Shown here: positions 10,795 to 21,020 of the stretch, piece after piece | How the letters are laid out: each line of letters starts with the position of its first letter | Numbering within the stretch: the stretch's first letter is position 1 | Origin: Cryptomeria japonica | Lineage: Eukaryota > Streptophyta > Pinopsida > Cupressales > Cupressaceae | Length of the DNA: 64,000 bases | Assembly (NCBI RefSeq): GCF_030272615.1 | Contig: NC_081414.1 | Coordinates: forward strand, 53,748,636-53,812,635 | Reading direction: 5' to 3' | The notes under the pieces: generated by a model | What the model was told of the DNA's origin: nothing | Databases searched by the model: none | Seen by the model: only the letters and a program-made list of their open reading frames with translations | Translations under genes and position numbers: made by a program

Positions 10795-11962
10795 TGTTAC
10801 TACTTATCAAATTGCCATTAGTTTTATATTCAGAGTCATACCATATATTCTAGTCGGTTAGTATTACTAAATCATGCAGTCGGTACACAGAGAGAAGTTG
10901 GTATGAATAGTCTAGTCAGTTACAGAAGAAAGCAGTCACAGAACGCAGTATTCACCGAGCTGTTTACCGAGTATTGTTTCATGGCTACCAAGCAGTAAAG
11001 TTAACTCACTGAGTTGATATTCACTAAGTGAAACATTTTACCAGATACATTGAACTTGGACATGCACATGAAAATGTGTTACAAGATCGAGGCACATCTA
11101 ACCGTTATTACATTGGAAATTGCACTAGAAGATTGTGTATGATTGCAAGGTCAATCTAACCAATGAAATATTTTGTTTAGTTATTCATTCGAGGAATCTT
11201 TTTGTAAGATCGAAGCAATGAATTAGATCACCACTGTAAGAGATCTATTTATACAGCATGGGAAGAGAGAAATGAATGTATGAATGAATGTGTGTGTATA
11301 TATGAAGGAAGGCTGTTACAGAGACACAGAGGGGTCATCGAGAAGGTTATTAGTGAACAATCAAAGAACAGAGTAAACAAAAGGGTTTATGGAGTTAGAA
11401 TATGGGTTACCGAGGTATGCTATAAGATAGGTAATCTTATTCTAAGCACACAGAATCTACTATAACATTTCAGATGTAAAGTTGCAGATATTTGTAATGA
11501 TTTTATTGTAAAATTGTGAAGTTGAAAGAGATACCTTTAACAGGGTAAAAGACTCTAACCAAGTCAATAAATTGTAAATCCTCTAACCAGGTACAACATT
11601 TATATAGTGTTGTGAAATCCTTTAGTAAGGTAGATCTAACAGATCTTGTTACTCCTAACAGGGTAAGCTATCAAAAATAGCTAAATGTAGCTCTAACTGA
11701 GCAATCTTTATTATTGCAATAGTGAAGTTGTGGGTGCCATCCCCACCACATTTTCTCTCTAACCAAGAGTTTCTGCATGACCAAAATATATGTGTTATGG
11801 AGTGAATCATGTATGATTGTTATCTGTTTGTTTTAACTTTATTTTATGTTACTGCACTATTATGTTTATGCATAATAGTAAGGTTATTATTGAAGAAAAG
11901 TTTTGAAGTACTGATTCACCCCTCCCCTCTTAGTACATTAGCTTTCCATATTGGGCCTAACA
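10795..11962 (+). repeat. Element A 3' LTR
   Basis: TGTTACTACTTATC to GGGCCTAACA, 1168 bp. It matches 4107-5263, with about 14 bp more near 10958. TATA-like TATTTATAC lies at about 11246. Followed by CTAAG. Confidence 0.92.
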
Positions 11963-11967
11963 CTAAG
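11963..11967. repeat. Target-site duplication of element A (right)
   Basis: CTAAG directly after the LTR end, equal to 4102-4106. Confidence 0.92.
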
Positions 11968-12374
11968 CTCATTCATCTTTTTCACTAGAGCATCGTTAAG
12001 AGCCTTTTGGTGCGCTTTCTTGACATTGGCCTCAGCTGCTTCTTCCAGGCTCTGCACCTAATCATCCACTACAGTACATAGTAGTTTGAGCTGTGCACCT
12101 AATCATCCACTATAGTACATAGTAGTTTGAGCTATGCTAGTGATGATTCAGTGTCAAGAAGATTAGTACCGGGGATTAAATAGGTAAGGGTGTCTACAGC
12201 CACCTGAATTATGTCTTGTTCCTTTTTCCTGCGAATGATTTCAATGTGCTCTTGAGCAACTTTGATGCTTTGCATAAGCTCTGACTCACTTGCAGACTGG
12301 AGATCAATAGGACTCAAGATATCAGCCAGTTTGGCTTAGCTCCTAGTTTCCTTAGGGGTCTCCATCTATGTGCT

Positions 12375-12790
12375 CTTCATTGCTTTAGCTACCTTGTTTT
12401 CTTTTTCCTTCTTCCTTTTCTCTACTTCGTGCTTCTGTTCTTGTGCCTTGTCTTCTTCTTCTTTCTTTTTCCTCTCCTTCTCTTCTTTCTCTTTCTCTTC
12501 CCTCTTTTTCTTTTCTTCCTCTTCCCTCTTCTTCTTGTCTTCCTCTTCTTTCTTCTTCTTCTCTACTTCTTCCTTCTTCTTTGCTTCCTCTTCCTTCTTC
12601 TTCTACTCTTCCTCTTCCTTCTTTCTCTTTTCTTCCTTATCCTCTTCTTCTTTTTTCTTCCTATCATGTTATTGCTTCTTCTTCTCTTCATCTTTTCATT
12701 TCTCCTCTTCCTCTTTTCTCTTCTCTTCCTCTTTCTTCTTTTTCTCATCTTCATCCCTCTTCTTCTTCTCTTCCTGTTCCTTAGCCGCTT
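12375..12790 (-). repeat. Glu/Lys-rich coding tract of element Z ORF2
   Basis: The plus strand is nearly pure pyrimidine (ttctt/cctctt), so the minus strand is an AAG/GAG/GAA array. In the frame joining the flanking ORF2 parts it encodes roughly 140 residues of almost only Glu and Lys with a few Arg and Asp, broken by a few stops. Such sequences can form single, stable charged helices. The Ser/Phe-rich and Leu/Phe-rich frames on the plus strand are antisense artefacts. Elements A-D have an acidic Thr/Glu-rich segment at this position. Confidence 0.75.
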
Positions 12791-15757
12791 CCTATGTGTC
12801 CTTAGCCTACTCACCACCTTGTTCGGCTTATTGCCCCTATTCTGTTCCCTTAGAAGGTATGTCCTGAGTGACATCTTCTACATCTAGGGCATCGACATTG
12901 ATAGCGTCGATTGGTTCTTCAACCAGGTTTCCTTCCTCATCAAAAAATTCATTCGGTTTGGGAATAACTAGTTCTTTTTCCGCTTGGAGGTTGGCCATTC
13001 ATGCTTTGTGAGCTAGAACAACATGATTCATATGTTGATGAGTGTCTTTTTCCACATCATCAATTCTTCCCTCCAACAGCCAGTGTCTTCTTCTCCTTGT
13101 GAAGAAGAGACCTTTATTTTGATCCAACACATCAAACAATTTTGAATTTGAGAGGTCGGGAAAGTACTGTGAAAAGACTTTCTCCCTAATCTCCTATTCT
13201 TTTTCAATGACAATGCACCATTTATTAACTAATGCTTTAAATAAAGAAGTCGGTGTCTGAGATTTAATCTTTGATGGTGACTGGTCATTCTTGCACAAAT
13301 AAATAATGATTTCCTATAATATTTCTTCCTTCTCCTCATCACTGAAATCATCATAATAATCTACTAAATCATGAAGTAATTTTCTCCTAATATTCTTAAC
13401 TATCCTTTCAGAGTGTGTCAAAGGTTTGTATGAGGAGATGTCAATATTTACCGGTGCAGATGCTGCCGGTTCATTGTTCATCATCTTCTTTGTCTATCTG
13501 GCCTTCTTTGGCTTTTCATCAGACTCGATTTCTTCAGAGTCCGGTTCATTTGTCTTAGTCTTCCTTTTTATTTCAAAGACTTTTGCCGGTGTTACCTCTA
13601 GTTTCTTCTTTGCATGTGACTGCTTGGTCACTCTTGAAATTTCAGTGGTAGCCAGTGCTAATGCTGCAGGCACTGCCTTGGCTTTCTTTGTTGCCAGTTC
13701 TTTTCCTTTCTTAATAGATGGTTCTTCAACCAGTGCAATCCTCTCCAAGTAGGTTCCGGTCCTTTTAGCCTTTGGATCAAGAGGCAAGGCAATAAGGGTT
13801 GAGGCATACCCTTCCATCATATCATACATAACTTCATAGCCCATTGGCTCCACTTCCTCCATTCTAGGCTCAACAGCCTCCATTAAACATTTGTCCACCT
13901 GAATGGTGAAACAGATGTCATCTTCATATTTCTTTACTATATCACCTAAGATCCTTACCCTTTGACTCATCTTTCTTCTGAACTCATCAAAATATTTGTT
14001 TAGTACTTCAGGGTAATTGGTTCCAATGGCTTGTATGCTTTCCTTGATCTGCTTGGTTACCAGTTGATCGGGAGACCACTGGACATCTCCTACTCCAGGA
14101 AAGTAGCCTTGGAAATAGAAGAACAACCCTATCAATAGTTGTCCAAACTTAAACCTCAGTGAATTGTCCTATTTGATTGCCTTTAGATTCAACAAGAGTT
14201 GCCTCTGCATACCGGTGCATAAGTCAAAAGATGCATCTGGTAAGCGACATTTACCGCTACAGCAGATATAGAATTAATCCTGCTGGCTAAAAATGTTATG
14301 TAGCCTATCACCATATAGGCATATTTCACCAGATCATCCTTGATAGGATTAACTGTCATACCCCATGAGTCACTTGTTGAACCAGTGAGCTTGGCCATTT
14401 CAGTTTTGCTTACTGTTCTCAGGGCTGGCAATTCCTCTATGTTACAAAAACTAGTGACTGCATGAATTGCCTGAGGTGTAATATCATGCGTCCTCTCCAG
14501 GTACATCTTGTCACCGTGGACTCTGCTCAAAATGATCCTGATGTGATCCTCCATAAAATATTCTAGAAAATATACTGCATTATGGAGTTTCTTCTTCTCT
14601 AAGATACTAAACTCCAGTTTGATCTTTTTGTCCTTGCCACAAAATAGACCTAACTGGGTGTGAATAGCTAAAGACCCTAGGTCTTCTATTTTGCAATCAA
14701 TATAATCAAAAATTCCCTCTTCAACTATGACTCTAGCCGGAACTTGTGATAAGGCATTATATTTGGACTTCCTCTGAATAAAACTTTTTGACTCAATGGA
14801 TGTACTCGAACTGGTATGAGATGCGGAAGCTATTATAGAGTATTTCAAGAACATGAAAAATACCTTTCAAACGCAAATTAAGGGCTTCCTGATTCTGCTT
14901 CACTCCACTCTCTATCGGTTGCGAAATCACCGCTTTGTGATCTCCACGACTGCTTGCAGATTGAATTTGAATCTTCTTCAAGGTTTATCAATTTCTTGAA
15001 ATCTTAGCTCAATTCGCCTTTTCTTCGCTTTGCACTTGAAAACTTTTCTTCGCTCAAAAATAGATAGTGAGAAATGATTTAAAATAGGCTTTTATACATG
15101 TCTCTCACCTACCGCCATTAATGCTCTTCTATTAGGGCGTAAACCCTAATTTTCCTTTTTACCATTTCTGGTCTTTTGTCAAGCGACAGGTATCGCATAC
15201 TGGTTAAGGTCTTTTACCGATGTAAACTGGGGGTTCGAAAACATTTCATCGTTTGCTCCCCCTAAGCCTTCTTTGGAGCTTAGTTTGCTGGTTCCGATAT
15301 TTCCACATGAGGTGCAGAAACCGGTTCCTCTTCCAACATTGTTGGTTTCTTCCTCTAGGTTTTGTTAATGTCTGCTTGAACTTTTTCAACATCAATTTCT
15401 CCTTTCTGATTGACTGGTATATCATCAGATATACTCTTTCTGCTTCTACAGAATCTTGCAATGTGACCCAGTTTATTGCAGTGATAGAAAACCAATCCAG
15501 GTGCTCTCCAGGGTCCATTGTTCATATTTCCATTCTTCCTTTTGCATGTAGCTGTAGTGTGTCTATGTCCATGACAAATCCAACAATTTTCTCTCCATCT
15601 AGTTTCCGGTTGATAGCCACCACTTCTTGACTGATGATTTAAGACATTAAACCAGTTGTGGTTCCGATTCACAAAAGGTTCAGGACCAGTTCCTTGGGTC
15701 CTTTGAGGATATCTTCCAGTGTTATCCATCATAGACCTGCATTCAAATGCTCTATGC

Positions 15758-15762
15758 CCAAA
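15758..15762. repeat. Target-site duplication of the 4.4 kb insertion (left)
   Basis: CCAAA before TGTGAGG. The same word follows GGGCATGACA at 20171-20175. Confidence 0.88.
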
Positions 15763-18662
15763 TGTGAGGCCCTACCCCAATTCAGTTTGACATTTTCAGT
15801 TATTTGCATATTGAGACTATTATGGATGCTTTATTTATTGCTTTATGGACTTAGAACTTATATGATTCCATAATTTGGATCACACTGACATATGTTGATG
15901 TTTTATTTCATGCATGATGATTATGAAACTTTAGATATGTTACTAGAATAGAATTACATTATGATGGTGAATGTCGTTATTGGAAATTTGCAGGATTTCA
16001 TTTTGATGATAGAAAAATGATGCATATTTATGAATAGTTCAATTTTGGGAAATTATGTTAATTGCTTATGTGAAATTGAATTTGAAACAAATGAGATATT
16101 GAATTACTGTTGCCTAATGTGAGAGTGTTTGATGTGTAATGGAATCCATGTATTTGATTATGTATAAATGTGATTATTTGGAATTACTAATGTGTTAATT
16201 GAGATGCGCAGGAAAATTATCCATGTGACCATGGAATTTAATGGAGAATCAAGCCTAGACCAATGTGCGTTTGTTAAGCCGGGAGTTGTCTATTTGGAGA
16301 GACAACACCCCCCCCCCCCCCCTTGTAATGTATTTTATTTGTGATGTGTATACTGCTTGAGTGTAAAATTTAATTTATATGTATATGTGTAATCCTTCAA
16401 GAGACAAATTCCATGTGTGATTTTTATATTGTATTTTTGTTGTGTCACTTGACACATGTGCTGATTAAGTGTCATTGATTTTGACTTGTCTCTTGGAGGG
16501 AGTTTTGTTTCTACCAAAGCCATTCAAAAACATGAGTGTGGTCCCAAATCTACCTTGGGTAGGGAGTCTTGGGAGTGGTCAACTCAAGCTTGACCCGTAG
16601 GTAAACTTCAGTGGGGTTTCCAAAGGGTTTAATGGACTCCTAGGGTAAGTTTTTAGGCTTTTCCAAAGGTCCAAAGGGTATACCTATGGGTTAGGGGTGT
16701 TTTGAAACATGTGGCTTCTCCCATGTGACTATTTAGTCACTTCAAAAAGTGATAATTCCAAGATGCACGAAAATTCAACTTAGAAAATTCTTCCTAGGAT
16801 AGAGAACCTTCCTTTTAGAAGTTAGACTCTCTTCCCCATCTTCTTCCACCTTTTCCCTTTCCACTTTTGGTAATGTGTAAGAGTTTGGGAAGGGCAACCA
16901 ATGGGAACTCACACCTCACCCAAGGGGTTGGGAAGTGTGTGAGAGGCCTTCTTAGGCAAGAATTTGGAAACTTAGTGAGTAATCACCCACTCTCCTTTCT
17001 TGGAGATTATGCTTGTTTTTTTTGAAAAAAATTAGTAGGAGTTTAGCACTTTTGGTGGAATTTGGAGAAAAGATAGTGGGAATTGGGCAGCTCATCCCCA
17101 ACTAAATTAGCAAACCTATTGGCAGAATAAGGTTGGTTACCTCTTACCTTCTCTTGTTATGTTGTAAGTGTTAGTTATGTTGTTTGTAAAGGAAAAGAGT
17201 TGCTTGTAAGAATGTGTTTTATGAAGTTTTGTTGAAGTTAAAATGTGTAGCTTTCTTTTCTATGTGATTGTTTGTGTTTCTTGTTGTTTTTTGGGAGTGT
17301 CCAAGATCTTCTACCCTTGGGAGGGTAGGGAGATCTTGGGGTGGAAGGAGTATGACAGCCATGGGTGAGAGGCTCTCCTTGTGGAGAGTGTTCTCAAGGG
17401 TGTCCTTGGTGACCCTTGATGCATAGCCTTGTGTATGCATTTGGGGGTCATAAGGGGAGTAAATATGGCCTTGAGCCTTTTTTTGGGGGGCATAAGGAAT
17501 GAGGAAGTATTTTTGGTTGCATTTGTGTTGCCATGAGGTGGCTTATGTTGTATTGTTTTGGCATGCATTCTCCCCATTGGTACTTGGTCCACTTCCACCC
17601 ATGGAAGAGTCACCATGAAAGTGGTGAATGTGTAGCTTGGGAAGGGATATTTGAATGAAAATGTGTTCCTATGTTTTGTTGTGGGGTTTGCATGTTTGTA
17701 ACCCGTCTAGTGTTGGGTTCTCCAAGCTCGGGGGTGGCTTCTAGTAAGCCTAGGCTGGGAGGTGAGCTTCCCATGGTCAAAAAAAAATGTGTTTTTATTG
17801 CAGGTTGCATGAAAATGGGAAAAGAAGAGTTAAAGGATTATGTTGCTGTTTTGTGTTGCAGAAAAGTGTTTTTAAGAAAAAGAGAAAATGATAGATCAAA
17901 TGTTGTAGTAGAATAAAAGAAGAAATGTGAGCATTTGTAGCATTTGTTTTCAAGAAAAGAAGGTGTTGTAATATTCTCAAGTTACTATGTAGGAAAAAAA
18001 AGAAGCATTGTAGGGATTTCATCCCATTTGTATCCTTACCAATTTTGTATTTATATTTGTCAATGAATAATCATGTTTTTCCCTACTTGGTAGTTTTGCA
18101 AAAGAAAATGAAATACTTGATGTTTTCCTATTTTAGTTAGTTGCCAATGAAAGAAATAGTGTATTAGATTGTATGGAAATTTTTATGTTTAACAAGAAGG
18201 AAAAGTAGATGCATTTCATTTTACATGTATTCTGCAAATAGATGAAACTAGGTTGCTGTATATTTAATTAAAAACAGTCTTTTATTTGCTGTTTATTGCA
18301 GAAAATAAAACTTGTTATAATAGTTTATTTCTTTCAAAAAAAAATACATTTAGCAATTAGTTTTAGTATTTTATTACAAGAAAAGGAAATATTGCATTTA
18401 GAGTTAAGGTTATTTTGTTACCCATAAAGAGTCTATATGAGTTATAGTTAAAAAGAATATAAAAATAAAAATAATGGTAAAGAGCAAACAGCAATACATA
18501 TACTCATTTGAACATTTATCTCATTAACTATTTTCTAGTATGCTGTTTTAAAACGAAAAAAATCTGTTCTCTTTCTCTTAAGAAAAAAAATATACATTTA
18601 CCAAATTAAATATTACTGCAGAATGCTAATAGGGAGAAAAGTGTTTCATGTTAAGTCTGTAA

Positions 18663-18663
<1 letters not shown>

Positions 18664-18716
<53 letters not shown>

Positions 18717-18870
18717 TTTTAGTAAAGAATCTGCCAAAACTGGAATATTGTAAACTGTATTCATTTAACCCTATATATATATATATATTCTTTTAGTAAA
18801 GAATCTGTCAAAACTGGAATATTGTAAACTGTATTCATTTAACCCTAGATATATATATATATATATATTG
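18664..18870. repeat. AT microsatellites with a duplicated 75-bp unit
   Basis: An (AT)n run of about 50 bp (18664-18713) is followed by two direct copies of a unit beginning 'tcttttagtaaagaatctg' (about 18713-18787 and 18788-18868). Each copy ends in an AT run. It probably arose by slippage or unequal exchange between the AT tracts. Confidence 0.85.
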
Positions 18871-18949
18871 GTATTTACATTTAAACAAAAAAAAAAAAAA
18901 CGTTTTTTAAAAAGCCTGCGAGAGAAAAAAACATCTAACAGCAAACGAA

Positions 18950-19265
18950 GGGGCTAGGTTATTGCGGGCCGTAGCGCCGGGCGGCGGCGGCCGCAGCTTG
19001 CGGCGACGCCGCAGCCTGCGGCGGCGCCGTCCGCAGCGGCGGTGCCCCGCGCTGCGGTGCCTCCCGCACCCCCGCCTCCCCTTTGCTTCCCCGCTACAGC
19101 AGTGTTAAGGTCTAGCGATCACCGCCCGGTTCGTCCCTTCCTCCGCCGATAACCAATGCAACGCACCATAAAAAAAAAGAGGGTGGAAAGGGGTTTGGCT
19201 CGTTCGGCCCTGCGCGAAGCCTCTCAGGCCGCTGCCCCTTCCTCACCGCACACACTCACAGCACC
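18950..19265. promoter_or_regulatory. GC- and CpG-rich island in the solo LTR
   Basis: A sharp change from AT-rich DNA to a GC-rich block with repeated GCGGCGGCGG and CGCCGC words (about 18961-19085), then a moderately GC-rich stretch to 19260. No coding frame or RNA gene recognised. It may be the promoter/leader part of the LTR; this is inference from composition only. Confidence 0.5.
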
Positions 19266-19436
19266 AAAAGAAAATCAATAAAAAAAAAAAAAAGTGTGTT
19301 AGGGTTGTTAGTAGAGAGTTCGAATTAGGGCAACATTCCCATGATTTAAATAAACAAGTGAGTTATGGGTTATAATCAAAAAAGTTCTCATACATGAGGT
19401 TTACTACTAAAAAAAAAAAAATACATGATTATATAA

Positions 19437-19439
<3 letters not shown>

Positions 19440-19503
<64 letters not shown>

Positions 19504-19505
19504 GT
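19440..19505. repeat. AT/ATGT microsatellite
   Basis: Alternating TA dinucleotides with TG and CA interruptions, able to form long hairpins. No other feature. Confidence 0.85.
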
Positions 19506-20170
19506 GTGTATAAAAGTAGTCTCTAAAATGATAAGTAATAGGAATTAAATTTGTATTTTGTTAAACTAAGTTTGCAATATTTGACAAATGTATAAGAGGG
19601 TTTAATTTATTGAGGGGGTTTAACTTCTTTAATAAATTGGGTTCAAACATTTGATCTTAGGATTAAGTAATGTTATTTTCCCCTCTTAAAATTACTAATG
19701 AATGTAGAAGTAACTTTATAAGAGGGATTTTAATTCTTAAGTAGTTTAGATTTAAAAAAAAAAAAAAGGGGTATTTTAAATTCCGGGGAAATGTACTTCA
19801 ATAAAATGTTTATAAATTGCGAGGATAATTGAGACTCAGAACTCTAGTGGATTAAGGATGATAAGATAAATTTAAATACGTTTATAATCGAGATTAATTC
19901 GCCATTTTTGAAATGTAATTATTTATTAAGGAAGCTTAGTGAACTTTCGTTTTGGGAGAAATTTTAGTTCATTGATAACTTAGTTATCATCTCTACCTAA
20001 ATTGAGTTATATAGGTGAATTACACAAATATAGTTATGACCTAATCCAAAATGCATTATTTATTTAAGTTAATCGCACTAGATTGCATCATTTAAATTAA
20101 GTCGTTAATTAGTAAGTATTTTAACAAAAAAAAAAAAATTTCCGTTCGTGCCCAAATGTTGGGCATGACA

Positions 20171-20175
20171 CCAAA
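20171..20175. repeat. Target-site duplication of the 4.4 kb insertion (right)
   Basis: CCAAA after the CA end, equal to 15758-15762. Confidence 0.88.
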
Positions 20176-21006
20176 CTTGTTGCATGCATAACAATGACCA
20201 TTGAACTTGTTGGAGCTAGGTACATTGTTGATAAAATATGGAAAATTATTGTAGGCTTTTTTCCTACATACATTGGCAGTGTGTCCTTCTTTAAGACAGT
20301 TAAAGCAAACAGATTTGAATTTTTCCTTACCTTTTCTTTTGAGTGTCAGTTTCTTCTTTGATGCTTCAGCATTTGTTCCTTAGGATTCTCCTTCCTCATG
20401 TCTAGAGAAACCAAGACCATTGGTATTCTTTCCCAGTCTAGATGACTTAAGCTTTTGCTCTAGCTTGACAGTACTTTTGCCAAACTTAGCAAGTATTTCC
20501 TTTGACTTAGCGAGTTCTTTAGAAATAGCAGTATTTGTCTCCATTAGACTCGCATTTTCAAAGATGGCTATGTTCAGTTCACCTTGCATATCTTCCTTTT
20601 CCATTCTGCTCTCATGAAGGTGAGTAGTCAGTGCACTAATCTCTTGTTTCAACTTGGAGATCTCATGATCTCTATCCTTTATCCGATCTTCAGCTTTCCT
20701 ACGATTCTCAAGCTCTTGACTAAACCAAATAGTCAATCCTTACAACTCCTTTCTCAGGTTGGAGTTTGATTCATTCAACTTATTTACTTCTGCTATCATG
20801 GCTTCCATATTAGCTTCATCTTCAGAACTACTTTCAGATAGCTCCATCAGCTTTTCTGCATGTTCTCTCCTTTTTTCTTGAGATGCCTTGTATTTGACCA
20901 TAAGATCATCATAGGCTTGCTCAGACTGAGTGAGACATTGAGTAAGTTCCCTCATGGTGTATTTCCCCATATCTCTTTCCAAGTGGTTAAACTTATAAAA
21001 AGGTAG

Positions 21007-21018
21007 GCTCTAATACTA
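21007..21018 (-). promoter_or_regulatory. Element Z primer-binding site (decayed)
   Basis: The minus strand reads TAGTATTAGAGC, two transitions away from TGGTATCAGAGC, at the correct distance after the 5' LTR end. Confidence 0.75.
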
Positions 21019-21020
21019 AC

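Larger units (their letters stand above)
4107..11962 (+). mobile_element. Element A: complete pol-less LTR retroelement
   Basis: 7.86 kb insertion with 5' LTR 4107-5263, PBS 5266-5277, Gag-like ORF 5326-6678, spacer, ORF2 7062-10418, polypurine tract 10783-10794, 3' LTR 10795-11962, and a perfect 5-bp duplication CTAAG. The interior is only about 5.5 kb and has no region left for pol. No DSG protease site, HHCC/DDE integrase or YxDD RT motif occurs in any frame. The LTRs differ at several percent of sites in the stretch I compared (first about 330 bp), mainly by transitions, so the insertion is old. It sits in antisense orientation inside ORF2 of its distant relative Z. Structure fits a large non-autonomous derivative mobilised by a copia-type partner. 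Confidence 0.92.
3837..14854 (-). pseudogene. Element Z ORF2, split by element A (unknown function)
   Basis: Exists as 14854-11968 and, beyond nested element A, 4101-3837. The frame continues when one copy of the CTAAG duplication and element A are removed. No known family recognised. Motifs shared in order with ORF2 of A-D: LSRVHGD (about 14531-14508), VIGY (about 14310), a YFDEFRRKM block, DDICFTI (about 13920), EPMGYEV (about 13850), a YFPDLS block near 13170, a basic region, then a C-terminal helical part ending ...RSRDL. Unlike A-D it has a long Glu/Lys tract (12375-12790). Several stops and frame changes between 13.5 and 12.9 kb show decay. The start is uncertain: ATG at 14854 is the first in the conserved frame, but related protein may begin near 14981 in another frame. 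No RT, integrase or protease motif. Confidence 0.72.
15763..20170. mobile_element. Solo-LTR-like insertion, 4.4 kb
   Basis: Starts TGTGAGGCCC and ends GGGCATGACA. The ends are imperfect inverted repeats (TGTGAGGCCC against TGTCATGCCC), with a perfect 5-bp duplication CCAAA. No protein signature inside and no internal direct repeat that would mark two LTRs, so a solo LTR of a long-LTR element (Ty3/gypsy type likely) is the simplest reading. Orientation is undecided. Read on the minus strand, the first 27 bases hold a hairpin (TGCCCAA/TTTGGGCA), as many plant gypsy LTRs do. It holds AT microsatellites, a duplicated 75-bp unit and a GC-rich island. ORFs at 17.2-18.0 kb show no family resemblance. 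Confidence 0.8.
15280..20970 (-). pseudogene. Element Z Gag-like protein, split by the 4.4 kb insertion
   Basis: Minus strand, ATG at 20970 soon after the 5' LTR. The first about 200 residues (20970-20380) are heptad-rich coiled coil, with stops at 20740-20742 and 20380-20382. Then comes a CCHC knuckle CFNCLKEGHTANVC (about 20322-20281). A second knuckle starts at about 20190 (CYAC...) and finishes beyond the insertion, at about 15757-15740. Its four ligands fall at correct Cx2Cx4Hx4C spacing when the insertion and one duplication copy are removed. A third knuckle (CWICHGHRHTTATC) is intact, and a fourth (YHCNKLGHIARFC) has lost its first Cys. The end is near 15280. Layout matches Gag of A-D, with low sequence identity. 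No UBN2 domain. Confidence 0.75.

Noticed and set aside
12370-12887. Ser/Phe- and Leu/Phe-rich plus-strand ORFs up to 165 codons
   Set aside because: Antisense of the Glu/Lys tract of element Z ORF2. The low-complexity pyrimidine strand keeps several frames open.
16309-16322. C-run and other G/C homopolymers as G-quadruplex or regulatory sites
   Set aside because: Single homopolymer runs (also near 2121, 21038 and 63149). The ones in Z belong to the LTR end shared with copia elements.
17219-18022. Overlapping ORFs in the 4.4 kb insertion
   Set aside because: Short, mutually overlapping, no recognisable motif, and inside a segment with clear solo-LTR features.
18664-19505. AT-rich microsatellites as a replication origin or matrix attachment site
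   Set aside because: Simple repeats alone do not support this, and no other evidence is present.
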